A stretch of DNA of 64,000 nt. Source: Eulemur rufifrons. Lineage: Eukaryota > Chordata > Mammalia > Primates > Lemuridae. Position numbers and translations under genes: made by a program. The notes beneath the pieces were generated by a model. That model was not told the DNA's origin, ran no database searches, and worked only from the letters and a program-made list of their open reading frames with translations. The stretch is from positions 40,186,001-40,250,000 of the forward strand of contig NC_090990.1 in the NCBI RefSeq assembly GCF_041146395.1. The letters are read 5' to 3'. This document shows positions 1-12,600 of the stretch, piece by piece (positions within the stretch are counted from its first letter, which is position 1; each line of letters opens with the position of its first letter).

Positions 1-454
1 ACATCCACATCATTACTTTGCAGATGTCTTTTTCAAGAAATGGCTCCCATTTCAGTTGGGATTCATAGCAAGTTCATCTTTTTTAACTTGTCTCTTCCCT
101 ACCCATTTCCATTTTAGGTTCAAACATACCTGGTGAGTGTCCTGAACACATAACACAAATTGCCACCCATGTGGAGCCCCTATGCTACCCCCCACACAGG
201 GTCCCTTCAGCCTCGGCTGTTGGCTGTCACTCCAGCCCTTCTGCCCCACATTAAAGTGTCCTAAACCCCAACCCTGGGTATTTATCCAAAAATGCCCCCA
301 CCATTTCCATCTCTACTGGCTGTGCCTCAGCCTGCCACCCCCAACCTGGGACTATGAGAACCCCCTAACATATATTAACTGTGGGTATCCATTTGGAAAG
401 GCATCACAGCAGAGTGACGTTTGAAGATTTGGGAATCTGAAGGTTCCACCACTG

Positions 455-600
455 CCTTCCGTTAGGTGGTGATGGGAGGACAGGTTGCTTACACTACCTG
501 AGCCCCAGTTTTGCATCCATAAAAACAGGCAAAGCAGTAACAGTACCCCCCAACAGGGTTATTGCAGGGATGAGACCTGTGAGCGGCCCCTGAATGATTC
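455..600 (+). repeat. MIR-like SINE relic
   Basis: Diverged match to the MIR core (cctgagccccagttttgcatc ... followed by a gggttattg stretch). Confidence 0.4.
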
Positions 601-3600
601 TTTTTACAGCGCGGTACAAACGCTGTCACTGAGCGCGCCAGTCTCCCTTCTCACCAGTGGAAGAGGCACAAGCTAGAAAACCGTGCCAAGCACAAGCAGC
701 CCTGCGAAGCAGAAGTGGTCCTGTTTTTCTCAAGTGATTAACAGGTCCAAGAAAGGCTGTACTGCGATTTACGAGGGCCCCAGCCAAGAGAGATTTATAC
801 GCGTATGGCCTTCGGATGGTTTTCTAAGACGTGTGCACAACCCTGGTTTGGCTGGGGATCCCGGCAGCAAGTAATTTTCTAATTGATTCATTAGCACTCC
901 AATCAACTACTACTTTAGGCACAAAGGGCCCTGCTTGGGTCTGAATGCCACAGCCCAGGATGCTGAGACTGAATGGACCATTCCTGCCCCCCCAACACAC
1001 CCCCAAGCAGCAGCCCCGGGATGGGCAAGAGAAGCCCACACAGAGGCCCTCCAAAAATCATCCCAACATGGAAACAAACTCAGAGTCTGGAAACAGAAAC
1101 AGAGCTTGCACAGCTTCTGAAATGCTATTTTTTAGAAAGAGAATTTTCTGACCAGAACGTGATTATGTAAAACAGTTAAGTGAAAAAGAAGAAAAACAGC
1201 CTCAAAGGAAATACTCAGAAAGTTAGCACAACGTCAGCTCTGGTGGAGGACAACTTTCTCTGTCTTCCTTCTACTTGTCAAAATAAGTTGGTGCAGAACA
1301 CATAGGTGTTCTCACAGGTGTGTATATAGACTGGCAGCAGTCATACCCCAATTCCAAGGTCACTGTAAGGATGCTATTAGCTTACCTATGAAACAAGCAG
1401 GGCCGGGGAGCTGCGGGTGCCAGACAGGCTGATCCACCAGCTCAGAGCCTCACGGGCCCACCTGCTCCTCGGGCCAAGATGCAAGTTATGCTCAGGAAGG
1501 TTGGAAATTACTCTGGTCATTTGTGAACTGTTGAGCCACAAAGGCTAAAATTCACAGATCAAGAGTAATGCTATAATAATCTAAATATAAACTTTGTCTA
1601 GCAACCTTCCTTCATCGTTCCATGTTCCTGTGGCATGTGGGATATTCACAGGAGACAGGGTTCCTCCACAGACCAAGCCAGTAGGAAGGAACCTCCAACA
1701 GATACTCTAAGGGAATGATCAGAAACCTCGGTGGACCCTTATAAAGGGTCCTCTTTCAGGGGCCCAGCTTGCCAGCTATACGCTCAGCTGTAGAAAAGTC
1801 CTCAAATGCCAATGCGGCATCTTGGAAGAACTCCTGACTCAACCTGCCCTGGGGCAGCTCTCTACCTATCCCTCCACCCAAACACGTGTAAGTTTACTTT
1901 CCAGAAGGATCTCCTGGTGAGCTGAGGAGCAGTGGAACTCCGAGCAAACCAACAGGCTCCTGCAGTACGAAACGGAAGAACATATCAAGACCCCTCAGTC
2001 TGCACAGCCTTGGGCCAGACAGGGCTCAAGGCATGTAAGGACCAAAAGCCCAAAACTTCAGCACTAGCCCAGGATGCCTTAGAAAAGGCGAGGAAATTGT
2101 TTCAAACCTTACTTCACCTGGCAGGGAATTGTCACCCTAGGAGGCGGCATTCCCCAGAAACGCCAAACGGGTCCAAACTGGCTGGTAGGTAAGGTAGCTT
2201 CTTCAAGTGACATCGTGCAAAGAAAGTCAAACTTCTCCACTAAATGTTCCTCAGGAATCTGTCAGAAACTGTCCCCACCGGGTCACCCCACTTCCTAGGA
2301 GGTGTCATCTCAGTCCAAATCCAAAACCCTTTCCCCCCCGGCCCTCACCACCCAGCCCCCAGCGTAGAAAGTGTCCATTTCGGGTCTTACCACGGCAACT
2401 TCAACGTAACAAGTCAGACAGAAAACCAGGTGGCCATGGCCTCACGCCTGGCCTTGCCAGGCTCCGCAGCGGGAAGAGGCTGCGTCTCTCTCATCCTTTT
2501 GACCACGCGAGCGTCCAGCAGACTGGAACTGTACTCATACTACCGTTACTGCTAACAGAAACGCACAGAACTACCGTCTCCATCAACTGTTCTGAAACTT
2601 CAACGTGAGGGTAAATTCTCTGTCATTTCCTTCCTACTCTAAAACAGGATGATCAATGATAAAAGAACCTCAACAAGATCCATGGGCTCAACCAAGATCT
2701 CCCACGGAAAGTACAAAACCCGCCCATCCCACAAATGCGAGTCGACAGTGGGCCCCTCAACAGACTCAGAGGGGCACCCGGCTAAGTGGCAAACAGGAGA
2801 CCTACAGGAGAGAAAGGAGGCAGTGGGTGACGGGAGGGAGCTGGCCCTGGAGCCCCATGCTGCCCTGCCACCGCATGTCCTTGGGCCGTCATTGCATCCC
2901 CTGCATGGCCCTCAGCTTCCTCTTGGGGAGCGGGGAGCAGGCAGGTGCTCCGTGGATGGTGCCCCACATACCCCGCCACGGGGCAGGCGGTTCTCGGAGG
3001 GCCTCAGCCAACTGTCAAGCTGGATGCACAGTCTGTGTTATTTATTTTGCATCAAACAAGGCCTCGACTCTCTAATTAGAACAGGGCAGACCCATTCTTT
3101 CCACAGAAATCAGGCCCATTGTAAGGGGAAGAACTGTGGGCTCAAATCCAAGCTAAAGGGGGAAACAGGAAGGTCACTCTGCTTTTATCCCCTCGAAGTC
3201 CCAGAAAATCTTCAGCTCGGCCCGACCCCCACCGCGCTCCGTGACTTACACACATGCGTCCAGGCCGAACCCAGAGGCATCAACCTTGAAGGCTTCCCCT
3301 TTGCTCTTCTGAGATGCTTGTGCTTTTAAAGACTCTGGGTGCCCTCTCCACTCGCCCCACCCCCACGTCACGATCTCTCCCTGAAGGGGAACCTAGTGTT
3401 CTGAGTACCCAAGTGAGCCACCTGCAGAGTCGGATGCCAGCTCTGCACCCTCTCACGGCTGCACAGATGCCACACAAAAGCAGGCAGGGTCTAGGGACTG
3501 CTCTCGAGGTGTGTCCTGACTCTGGCTCACACATGCTGCAGCCCAGGGTTAAGGGAGGTGGCACTCCGCAAACCCTTGTGGAATTGTGCACAACAGGGCA

Positions 3601-3764
3601 AAATTACACACAAGCCAGTATTACACACAAGCCAGTAAACCCCAACCCCAAGCCACCTTCTACCCTGAGAAGCCAGTCTGAGACCCAGCAGTGCAGAGAC
3701 CTTGCTGAGATGCTGCTTTCCATCCACAGACACGGACTGAGGGACCAGAGAGGAGCTGTGGATG

Positions 3765-3860
3765 GTCAGGTGGATTCCTTTATTTCACAGACGAGGAGAC
3801 TGCCGTGCAGAGGGGACTGACTCCCCCAGCTCACACGGGGGCCAGACCCAGGGCTGCAAG
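3765..3860 (-). repeat. MIR-like SINE relic
   Basis: Antisense MIR core pattern: tttcacagacgaggagactg followed by a cacacggg segment. Confidence 0.35.
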
Positions 3861-4149
3861 TGGCTGGCCGCCACCACTCCCACGAACACTTCAACTCCCC
3901 AGTGCTGGGCCACGTCGTCCACAAGGGATGAGACTCCCGCCCCTTTCCCCCAACGCGATCCTCTGAGTCTAGAAAGCCCAGAGCCAGTGCATCCTACTGT
4001 CTATGGACTCTCTGGTCCTACTGCTTTCTGCTGCATCAGTGCACTCCCAACATCCCGCTCCCCCAAACTCCCACCCATCAAGAACCACATTCTAGTCAGA
4101 TCTTTTCCATGCCACATGCACAGTTGGTAGACAGCCCAACGATGACATG

Positions 4150-4300
4150 GTACAGTGGGTCAACGCTTTGCTAGGGATCGCAAAACCCCAAGAATATATA
4201 GGTTGCTTCCCTTGCCATGCCCTTGCCTCTCTGGTCCTCAGCACTTGTATCTATGAAATGGGAGCAAGGAACTTCCATAACTACCTGCTGGGCCTGCAAC
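4150..4300 (+). repeat. MIR-like SINE relic
   Basis: Weak MIR core: ctctctggtcctcagcact then tatgaaatgggagc. Confidence 0.35.
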
Positions 4301-5502
4301 ACACAGACCTCTCATCCAAGAGCTCACAGCTGAGATGGGAAGAGAGTTCCAGTCCCATATAAAGTCCCAGAAAGTATGACAAACTACTCTCCACCCTACT
4401 CTCCTCCTCCCTCACAAATCCCAGGAACAGTAACTTCTCCAGAGGGAAGAAATTCAGAAAAACAAGAAGCTGAGGAAGCCAACCAACTGGAAATCCCTCT
4501 GAAGCTGGGCCTGACCTTATACAGAACTCTGCATGGGATACAGTGCTTCGGGAGTGGAGTTCAGAACACACCATCCGTATGTGCTCGGTGATTACATCTA
4601 AGAGGAAAGTGGGAGAAAAGAGAAAGGTGGATGAAAACCTGGGCATGCCTGATGCCTTCCCAGGGCCAAAAGCTACTTGCTGCCCTTGACACAAGGTCCC
4701 CCTAAAAGGAAAGGGAGGGCTAGACTGGGCTGCTTCCTCCCTCTCTCCTGCCCTTGCTTTGAAGGCCCCTCACACAACGGGAGGCTCTCGGGCCAGGGCA
4801 GCGGTGTGACCTGCCCCTTCTCTGCAGTGCCTGCCTCATGTGGCATCCAACAAACATCCGCGGAGTGAATGACGGAAACCAGGCGCTCTGTCCCGCTCCT
4901 CTCTGCACCGGGAACACGGCAGACCCCAGGCTGATGTACTCAACCGAACCGAATTTCTAGACAACACCCAGCTGGAGGTAAATAAAAGAGGAGGGCACCA
5001 ACCACAGACACTGCAATGGGGGGTATCCCCCGACTTTAAACAGGCCCCCTAAAATTTGAGGAGGATTCTTGGAAAACTAAAGGAGTTCTCTTAAAGTCCT
5101 CCTAAAAAGCCATCCCTCTCCGGGTGCTAAAAAAACAGGATTCAGTTTACACGAGGTGGTGTTTCAAGAAGACAGCTATTGTATGCAGGAGAGCAAACCC
5201 TGTGTACATCCCTCTGTCCACACCTCCCTCTCTGTGCGAGGGGACACAGTCCCAGTGAGGGCTCCTGGAACCCAGCTCCCTCTCCTCCACCCACCCTGCC
5301 TGGCCAGACCCCCATTAACGCACTGCTGGTGCCATCAGCACTGTTGTTTTGGAATGTGCCAGTAATTCTAGTGGCAGGAACAGCAAGCTTTAAGCTCAGC
5401 AGAGAAACCAGCTGGAGAGGCAGCCTCATGAAATAATGAAATGCCAAACCAACCCCTACATCTTCTCCAGTCTCTCAGGTCACCTACCAGATTAGAAGGC
5501 CT

Positions 5503-5516
5503 GTTGCTAAGGCAAC
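5503..5516. promoter_or_regulatory. RFX-type X-box palindrome
   Basis: GTTGCTAAGGCAAC is an inverted repeat of GTTGC/GCAAC with the 4-bp spacer of the classical RFX X-box. It is in unique, relatively CpG-retaining intronic sequence. Confidence 0.6.
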
Positions 5517-6951
5517 CATATCTTGCAAGTGCCGGCTGAACTTCCCCGTAATTTTTAACCCTTTAACTAGCTTGGAGAGGGTGGTGTGCAGAAGAACCCA
5601 CACCCCGGAGAGTTGGCCTGCTCTGGCTGTGCTTTTACAAATTAAAGCAAGAAAAAAGAAAACCAGCAGCTGGGGGGAGGGGCAAAAGTCCACAGTTGGG
5701 CAAACAGATAAACAGTGCAAAGGAAGTGGCGCACACGTCCACCTTTCCTTCCCACCAGCGCCCCACCGAACAACCCCACGGCGGCAGCAGCAAACTTTTC
5801 ACGCACCTGGCAACTCCCAAGCGCCAGGAGCTGCCACGAAGACGGGAATAAACAAAGGCAAAATGGAACTCTGCCTGCCCCTCCCGGCCAGGCCCGTGCC
5901 CTTGTGCTGCAGAACAGCACCAGGCCCTTCTGTGGGAAGCAGAAGGCGGCCAGGAGCTAGGCGGAGGGGACAGATGGCCACGCAAGCACTGGCACTTTCC
6001 AGTTGTCTGATAGGCGCCCGCTGCCAAACAAGCCCCCCGCCGCCTCGCAGCCAGCTCCCACCCCAAACACAGATCTCGGGAGTGCCGCTCCAAAGGAAAC
6101 CAAGTGAGTGTGCGTGCTCCGCAGCCCCTTCTCCCCCACCCCTGCATTCCACCCACATCTGCAAGTCATGGGGACGTCCACTCCCTGGCTGCCCAGGCCT
6201 CACTTTGTCTGTTTCAGAGAAGTCTTCCTCCCCCCAACCCCTTTGTGTTCAGCAACCAGAGTTCATGGGGTCTTCGAAGAATAAATCTTTAGAACGACTT
6301 TCCTCGGCCTCTCGGATTTGACAGGGCAGACCCCGTGAGATCACACAGACAGAAAAGGGCCCACCATGGCTCCACCACCAGGTGAACCCTGCACCTCACA
6401 CCACGTCTTCTGGGTGGAGGGAGTGGGGTTCACTGGGGGAACAGAGGCTCCTGACCCACAGGAGGTCTGTATGGTTTCCCCAAAGAACCAAGAAATGGTC
6501 CCTGGGAAGGGAGGGATGGAGGGAGGACAGGGAGAGAGGACTGAGCCCCCAGTGAGAGGAAAGGAAAAAGGCAGTGGGAGCAAGGACTGCAGCTGGGCAA
6601 TCTGGGACTCCAATCGCAGGCTCTGCGGTGGGTGTCAGTGCCTAGCACAGTGGCCCACAGTGGGCACCCAACAAATGAGACCGCTATGCTGCACACAAAT
6701 GAACAGTCCCCTCCCGCTTACAAAGTCAGAGGGGCAGTAGGAGAAGGAAAGGCAACATGAGGTGAGCAGTACTTGAGTAAGTTTTTCTGGGGTGTGGCAG
6801 AGTGCACCACCAGGGTGCTGGCACTAATAGTGGAGAAAAAGGAGAAAGTTCAACCCTGCACATCCCTGCCACCTCATCCTCCTGCTCCCTAGCCAGCCTG
6901 GCCACCTCTCCCTCGCTCCCATGCAGAGGAGACACGGGAAATCCAGTCGAG
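5517..6951. other. Unique GC-rich intronic block
   Basis: Relatively CpG-retaining DNA (5.7-6.1 kb). A 249-codon plus-strand frame (5572-6321) overlaps a 173-codon minus-strand frame; neither has a domain or gene-like composition. A MIR/L2-like tail (cctagcacagtggcccacag) is visible near 6638-6690. Confidence 0.6.
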
Positions 6952-7091
6952 TGCCAGGTACAGTGGTGCACGCCTGTAGTCCCAACTACTCCAGAGGCTG
7001 AGATGGGAGGATCACTGGAGCCCAGGAGTTCGAGACCAGCCTGGGCAACACAGTGAGACTGGTCTCTTAAAAAAGTAAAATAAAATAAAAA
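6952..7091 (+). mobile_element. FLAM-like free Alu monomer
   Basis: Single 7SL-derived monomer running from gccaggtacagtggtgcac to gactggtctct, ending in an A-rich (TAAAA)n tail. There is no second monomer. Confidence 0.8.
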
Positions 7092-9641
7092 GTCCTACTG
7101 TCCTCTTTGCCAAGTGAGTAATGAGATGTACCACAAACAGCCCGGTACCCGGACAGGAGTAATGATTATTATTGGCACGTTCACCTATCCCCAGCTCTCC
7201 CCCACACAGAGCAGTCAGTCAGGTTAAAGAGGGGCTGCAGAGAGTCCAGGGGTGGGGGTGAGGGTAGGTCCTGTCCCTCAGGGAGAGGGAGGGTGTGGCT
7301 TCAGCTGGAATTTTATCACTGGTCTTCATGCTTAACAGGCATTTGCACACTGACGGTGCAGCACCCATGAAATACTGACACAGGCAGCCTGGGAGGGTCC
7401 CCTTAAGGGAGGACTCTCCACAATCAAGAGGGTGGGCAGCCAGCACGTACAGAGCCCCTGCACTACACCATCCAGGCCCCGGGGGTGGAGGGCTCTTACG
7501 CTAGGGTCTCCTTCCCTAATCCACTCAATGGCAGGGCTGTGACAGCATCTTTAATGTCCCTCTGCAGTGTCCAGGACAGGGCAGGAGCTCCAAGAAGATT
7601 TTCAAGATAAAAAGGATGAGCTTTTTCCATTTTAACCCACCAGACGGGCAGCTGCCACCAAGCCTTCCCTTACTGGGCACTTACTATGTGCCAGGCACTG
7701 TGCATACAAAATGAAGACTCGCACACCTGTTTGCCCTCAGGGCACACCTCTCACCAGGCAACAAAATGCTGTCCTCTGACAGCTCTCCGTGTGCGCAGCA
7801 CACCCTCAGTATGTGCCCACAGCGGACTCGTGGGCGCTCATTAGGTGTGCCCCCGGGGCTTGGTCAGCCCAGCCGGCTCAGGGGAAAAGGAGGGCAAGGC
7901 ACGGTCTCAGGCTTCTGTGCCTGCCGACTGGCTGACCGACGGGAAGCTTCATAAGCAGTTCCACAACTGATAAACTAAAGACCGTTTCTCAGAGGCTGAA
8001 GCTCGCGCCTCCTCCAGGTCAGAGAGAGCGCCAGGGCAAGGGACAAGAAGCCTGGCTGCCAGCCCCGTGATGGGGCAAGGGAAGGTGGGTGACCTCCACC
8101 CCCAGGCTCAGCTGCCCCTGCTGGTAAAATGCAGGATGCCCAGTCTGACCCCTGAGGGCACCCTAATGAACAACACTGGGACACTAGTGCCATCCTGGCC
8201 GGATGGGGCTTCGGGAGCACGGACGCGAGAGCGAGGATTCCAGGCAGCGTGGGCATCCGGCCAATGCGTCCCCACCTACACTCAACGACACAGGGAAACT
8301 CTGCCCACAGCTCTGAATAATAATAGAAGTAACATTTAGGTAAGGTTGGGGATTAAGCTAAACCTCACTTAAGAGGCAGGGATGTTGGCATTTGGGAGCA
8401 GGAAGCAGGCCTGGGAACGTAGTTAATACCTACCACAGAGCAAAGCGGATCACCGCCAGCTCCTGACTCCAGAGCGTCTTCGGCCGCCACACTTCGCCCT
8501 CTGCCAACTCCAGACGCTTCAGAGGGGCCAGGCCAAAGAGCGGGGGCTGGAGGTCAGTTTTGGGAGCCACACTTTCAGAGGAACATTGGCAAACCAGAAG
8601 CCTAGGAGACGCCTTCCAAAACGGAACAGAGGCTGTTTTAAATGGAAACCCACTGGTGGAGGTGGAAGACTTTTACGGGAAGACCAGAGACCTGGATGAG
8701 TCGCTATAATTAACCTCCCCCAACCCCCCCCAAAAAAAGCTGTTATAGGAAGAAGTCCTTCCAGTTGGTGGTGGTAATACCTAACACTCAAGACTTCTAA
8801 CCATTCTGCCTGAAGGTGAAACGGGCTACCCTGTCCAGCAGTGACTTCCCTGTCACTGGAGGTAAAGCAGAAGCCGTACAGGGAACCCGGGCCAGGGAGA
8901 CTCTCACAGTCAGAAGGGACTTCAGAGGTTATCAACTGATGAAATGCTAATGGGAAAATAAATGCTAATGGGAAAATGAACACAAAGGGGAGCACTCAAG
9001 CTTTAAAACAGCTTTTCCTTTAAAAAGGAAAACAAACAAACAAAAAAAAAAAGAGCCTAGGATGCCCGAGGAGGACAAGGGAAGGTTTTGCCTGCCCCTC
9101 GCTGACCTACAGAAATCTTTTTATAAACACAAGGTTTCCCTGGCATCCTCGGGCAGACTCCACCCACCCTCCTTCCCAGCTGCAGAGGTCACTGTGTTTT
9201 TGTGGCAAAAGCTGCAGGTGGTGACTAAAGTGCTGGAGAAGTAAGAAAAGCTCCATTATGTAAAAACTTAAATGTTCAGGGCACTTCTGTAGAGCAGAGA
9301 ATCAGAAAGGAAGTTTCGGAGAGCAGATGCTACCATAAGAAACATTGCAGGTCGGCGTTGGTCTGGGAGGATGTGCCGCCACCCTGTACCCCACAGCCGT
9401 GTCACCAGCCTGGTGATCTGAGGGGGGACAGGACCACCGAACTTGAAGAAAGGAGCCAAATCTCAACCTCCCAGCACTACTGGGTGTCGGTGCGGCTCCA
9501 GTACATCGTAACTGCCAACTTCTTCAGTTTGTTACCTGCTGAATTCTTGGGACCTAGAACAGTGCGTAGCACACACACATGTGCTTGAGAAACACTTGTA
9601 AAAAGAACAGACAGGCGGGGGTGGGGGTAGGGGGAAAAAAA
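7092..9641. other. Unique intronic sequence
   Basis: Contains an L2 relic (separate entry) and an 18-bp unit duplicated in tandem at 8943-8976 (atgctaatgggaaaat). No gene recognised. Confidence 0.65.
7665..7790 (+). repeat. L2-like LINE relic
   Basis: Carries ttactgggcacttactatgtgccaggcactgt-type L2 3' sequence. Confidence 0.5.
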
Positions 9642-9651
9642 AGAACAGATA

Positions 9652-9962
9652 GGCCAGGTGCGGTGGCTCACGCCTGTCATCCTAGCTCTCTGGGAGGCCA
9701 AGGTGGGAGGATCACTTGAGCTTAGGAGTTCAAGACCAGCCTGAGAACGAGCAAGACTCTGTCTCTACTAAAAATAGAAAAATTAGCAGAGCATGGTGGC
9801 ACATGCCTATAGTCCCAGGTACTCAGGAGGCTGAGGCAGGAGGATCACTTGAGCCCAGGAATTTGAGGCTGCAGTGAACTACGATGACACCACTACACTC
9901 TACCAGGGATGACAGAGCAAGACCCTATCTCCAAAAAAAAGAAAAGAAGAAGAAGAAGAAGA
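9652..9962 (+). mobile_element. Alu SINE (dimeric, older subtype)
   Basis: Starts ggccaggtgcggtggctcac, has both monomers, lacks the lemur AT-rich linker expansion, and ends in a (GAA)n-converted tail. A target-site duplication agaacagata lies at 9642-9651 and 9963-9972. Confidence 0.92.
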
Positions 9963-9967
9963 AGAAC
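9941..9967 (+). repeat. (GAA)n microsatellite in Alu tail
   Basis: Six to seven gaa units directly after the Alu A-tail. Confidence 0.85.
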
Positions 9968-10234
9968 AGATATTAATAACAAACAAGCAAACCAAGTATC
10001 TTTTCTCTTAGTTTTGGAATCAATTATATAACTTCTTTTCCTGAGCTGAATCACCTATCTCCTTGTGCTCAACCCAAAATATTACACTAAAATTACTTTG
10101 CATTCCCTGAGTCCATGGCAGAAAAAAGAGCTGTCTAGAAGCTCAGGGAGAAAAGTTACAGCATTGGAATATGGGCGCTCAGTGTGAGCTCCACAGGAGA
10201 GGCATGCCTGTGTTCTGTGCACTGCTTTATCCCC

Positions 10235-10380
10235 AACACAGGGTGTAACACTGGCACACAGTAGGCACTCAACAAATACCTAAAGTGAATCAGCGAACTC
10301 ACTGTACGATCTTGGCCAGTCACTTCTCCCTCCAGACCATCTTTTCCTAACTATAAAATGACAGGGCTGGGGAGCTCAGG
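10235..10380 (+). repeat. MIR/L2 relic
   Basis: Contains ggcacacagtaggcactcaac followed by a second MIR-core-like stretch (cttggccagtcacttctccc, then actataaaatgacagg). Confidence 0.5.
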
Positions 10381-10514
10381 GGTGCCCAGCCTGCCAGTTC
10401 TAGTGTGTTTGAAAGCCTGTGATCCAGGGAAGCTGGCCTGGGATGGCTCTACTTGGAGAAAGCCCACATGGGTCCCCAGGTGTTTCCTTCAGGGAGGAAG
10501 CTAGGAGGCAGTGT

Positions 10515-10720
10515 GGTGCCATAAAAAAAAAGAACCCAAATTCAGAGCCCAAAATGTTAACGTCCCACCTCTCCTGGAGACACATGACCTTGGGGAAGTC
10601 ACTGAACCTCCCTGAACCTCAACTTCCTTGTCTGCAAAACAGTGGACCATGCTGGGCTACCTCCCCCATTGCATCGTGGATTATAAGATAAAAGCACTTT
10701 GCCCACAGAGTGAGGACACC
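10515..10720 (+). repeat. MIR SINE relic
   Basis: Good MIR core: gaccttggggaagtcactga, cctcaacttccttgtctgc, then aaaacagtgg. Confidence 0.7.
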
Positions 10721-12246
10721 GCAAACCCTCCCTCACAGGGGGACCTGCTTCACCCCCAGCTCTAAAACTCACAATTACTTCTACCCTCAACAGGAGAAGC
10801 CAGTTCGGGACATAGGATACTCAAGACCAGTTGACAAGATAACAGTCTACAAAAATGCACACCCTGTAACTTGTCCTTGCCCTAACTGTAAAGAGATAAA
10901 TCTGATATAACCTAATTCATCTAGAGCTTTTTGCTCCCTTCTCAGGAAACTGAACAGCCAGATGTTTAACACAGAGAAGGGGAACATTTGGAAAACTGAA
11001 CCACCCTAAAAAGACAAGAGCCTTTCCAAAGCTGCCACTGAACCCCACATTCGCTCCCAGTGGGTGTGGGATAAGCAGAGAAACACTGCCCCCAATAGAG
11101 CAAGGCTCTCCCCGGATGAACAGAATTCAGGAAGAGCCTCTTGGGTGACTCTGGTCCGGACCATGACACCGAGAGGAGGTGTGGAGCCTGTTCTCACAGA
11201 GCGCGGGGTGTCCCTGCTCCCCACGGCCCCTCCTCCCCACAGCCTGGCCGAGGCTAAATTAGCAAGGCCGTAATCAGTGGTGTATATCGACAGAGCATCG
11301 ATGAACAGAAGTGACAGTCAAAATCAAGACAAGTGACCTTTCTGGACATTCCAGATACATTCTGGCCCCCAAGGCCGCCATGGGCAATGTGCGTTATCAC
11401 TGAAAGGTAAAAGCCCTCGTTTTTACCGCTCCCCGACTGGCTGTCATCCTCCTTCCCCCAGCGGTTCAGTCCCCCCTTCCTCACTGAGAGAGGGCGCAGC
11501 CAGAAAGCTCTCCTAGAAGAAGACTGGAGGCACAACGAGAAGAGCTCAGGAAGGAGAGCTGTTGAAGAGACGGCAAAGGTTTCTTGGGTGACTTAAGGCA
11601 AAACTCAGAATTTACATCTTTTCATTCCCAGTCTGGCATCTTAGTTATCGTCATGCTGGACTTCACCTCCATGGTAAGGACAAGCGTAGGAGACCACAAA
11701 TAAACACACCCACACAAATATCTTAGCAAGAAAAATCCCTCCTCCTCCTCACTACTCCAGATCCGGAGCTCCCAGGAGCGAGCTCAGTGCCTGCTGCCAG
11801 CACTGCACCGCCGGCACCCTTCCCGGCAACACAAGTAGCTGCTCAATTGAGAACCAATGTCCTCACGCCCGGCACGTGGCCCTAGCCTGCATCCTTCCAG
11901 ACAGAGCAGTCCCCCAGGGTCACGCTCTCCACAGTCCTCTCTTCCCCTAAAACAGGCCTGGCAAAGAGTGGGGACCACCAGGGGTTGGCCAGTGGGAAGA
12001 CTGACTCACCTGGGCTCCACCATGGGATCACAAACAGTGGCAGTCTACTGAGTGAGTGAAGTCACACACAGGCAAAGCCTCCACTCCCCACCCACGTGGG
12101 CTCCTCCAGGCAGCCCCTACACAGGCACAGGCTCCCGCAGCCAGGGAAGGAAGCTACTGGACCAGGAACGAACACCCAATGGTATATCCCTCACCCTGTA
12201 AGCTCCTGGTCTTGAAACTTCAGGAAATAACAGGCCCCCAAATCTA

Positions 12247-12600
12247 CCTTTTTTTTTTTTTATAAACCAAGTAGTTGGTTTTATTTATTTAAGTTCCAGT
12301 TTATCTTCCTAAGCTGTCCAAACATTTGTCTGAGCATCTCAGCCACGTTCTAGGCTGCCCTGTGGGTTCGTTCTGCTTGCAGCGTGGTTTTTCTCTCTGT
12401 ATTCTCTCTCCCGGATGACAGCCACGCAAGGCATTTATAAGAGCTGTGTGCTGCTGGACGGGGGTCTGGGAGAAGACGAATTGCTCAAGGTGGGCTTGCA
12501 CAGCACGCTGTTGTCTTACTCAGGTTGCATATTTACATGGGGAGCCTTGGAAAGAAGGGTGCAGTCCTCCACAAGTCTGGAGGGCATTCCTGGGGAGGGA
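12247..12600 (-). pseudogene. Possible processed retrocopy 3' end (unidentified source)
   Basis: On the minus strand a unique GC-moderate stretch leads into aataaataaaaccaactact, then ttggtttat and a run of 11 A. This is the layout of an mRNA 3' end with polyadenylation signal and encoded A-tail. A 66-codon open frame (12301-12501) precedes it but I do not recognise a parent gene, and no clear target-site duplication was seen. It could equally be intronic sequence with a chance AATAAA and A-run. Confidence 0.3.

Larger units (their letters stand above)
1..5500. other. Intronic sequence with sparse MIR relics
   Basis: No gene, young repeat or RNA recognised. Open frames such as 2649-3329 (226 codons) have no domain and no supporting splice context. 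Short tandem copy of a 17-bp unit (attacacacaagccagt) at 3603-3636. Confidence 0.7.
9973..12246. other. Intronic sequence with MIR relics
   Basis: Two MIR elements (separate entries), otherwise unique. No exon-like sequence supported. Confidence 0.6.

Noticed and set aside
2649..3329. 226-codon plus-strand frame
   Set aside because: No domain, another long frame overlaps in a different phase, no evidence of transcription signals.
5572..6321. 249-codon plus-strand frame
   Set aside because: Overlaps opposite-strand open frames, no domain, Pro/Ser/Arg-rich, no splice or polyadenylation context.
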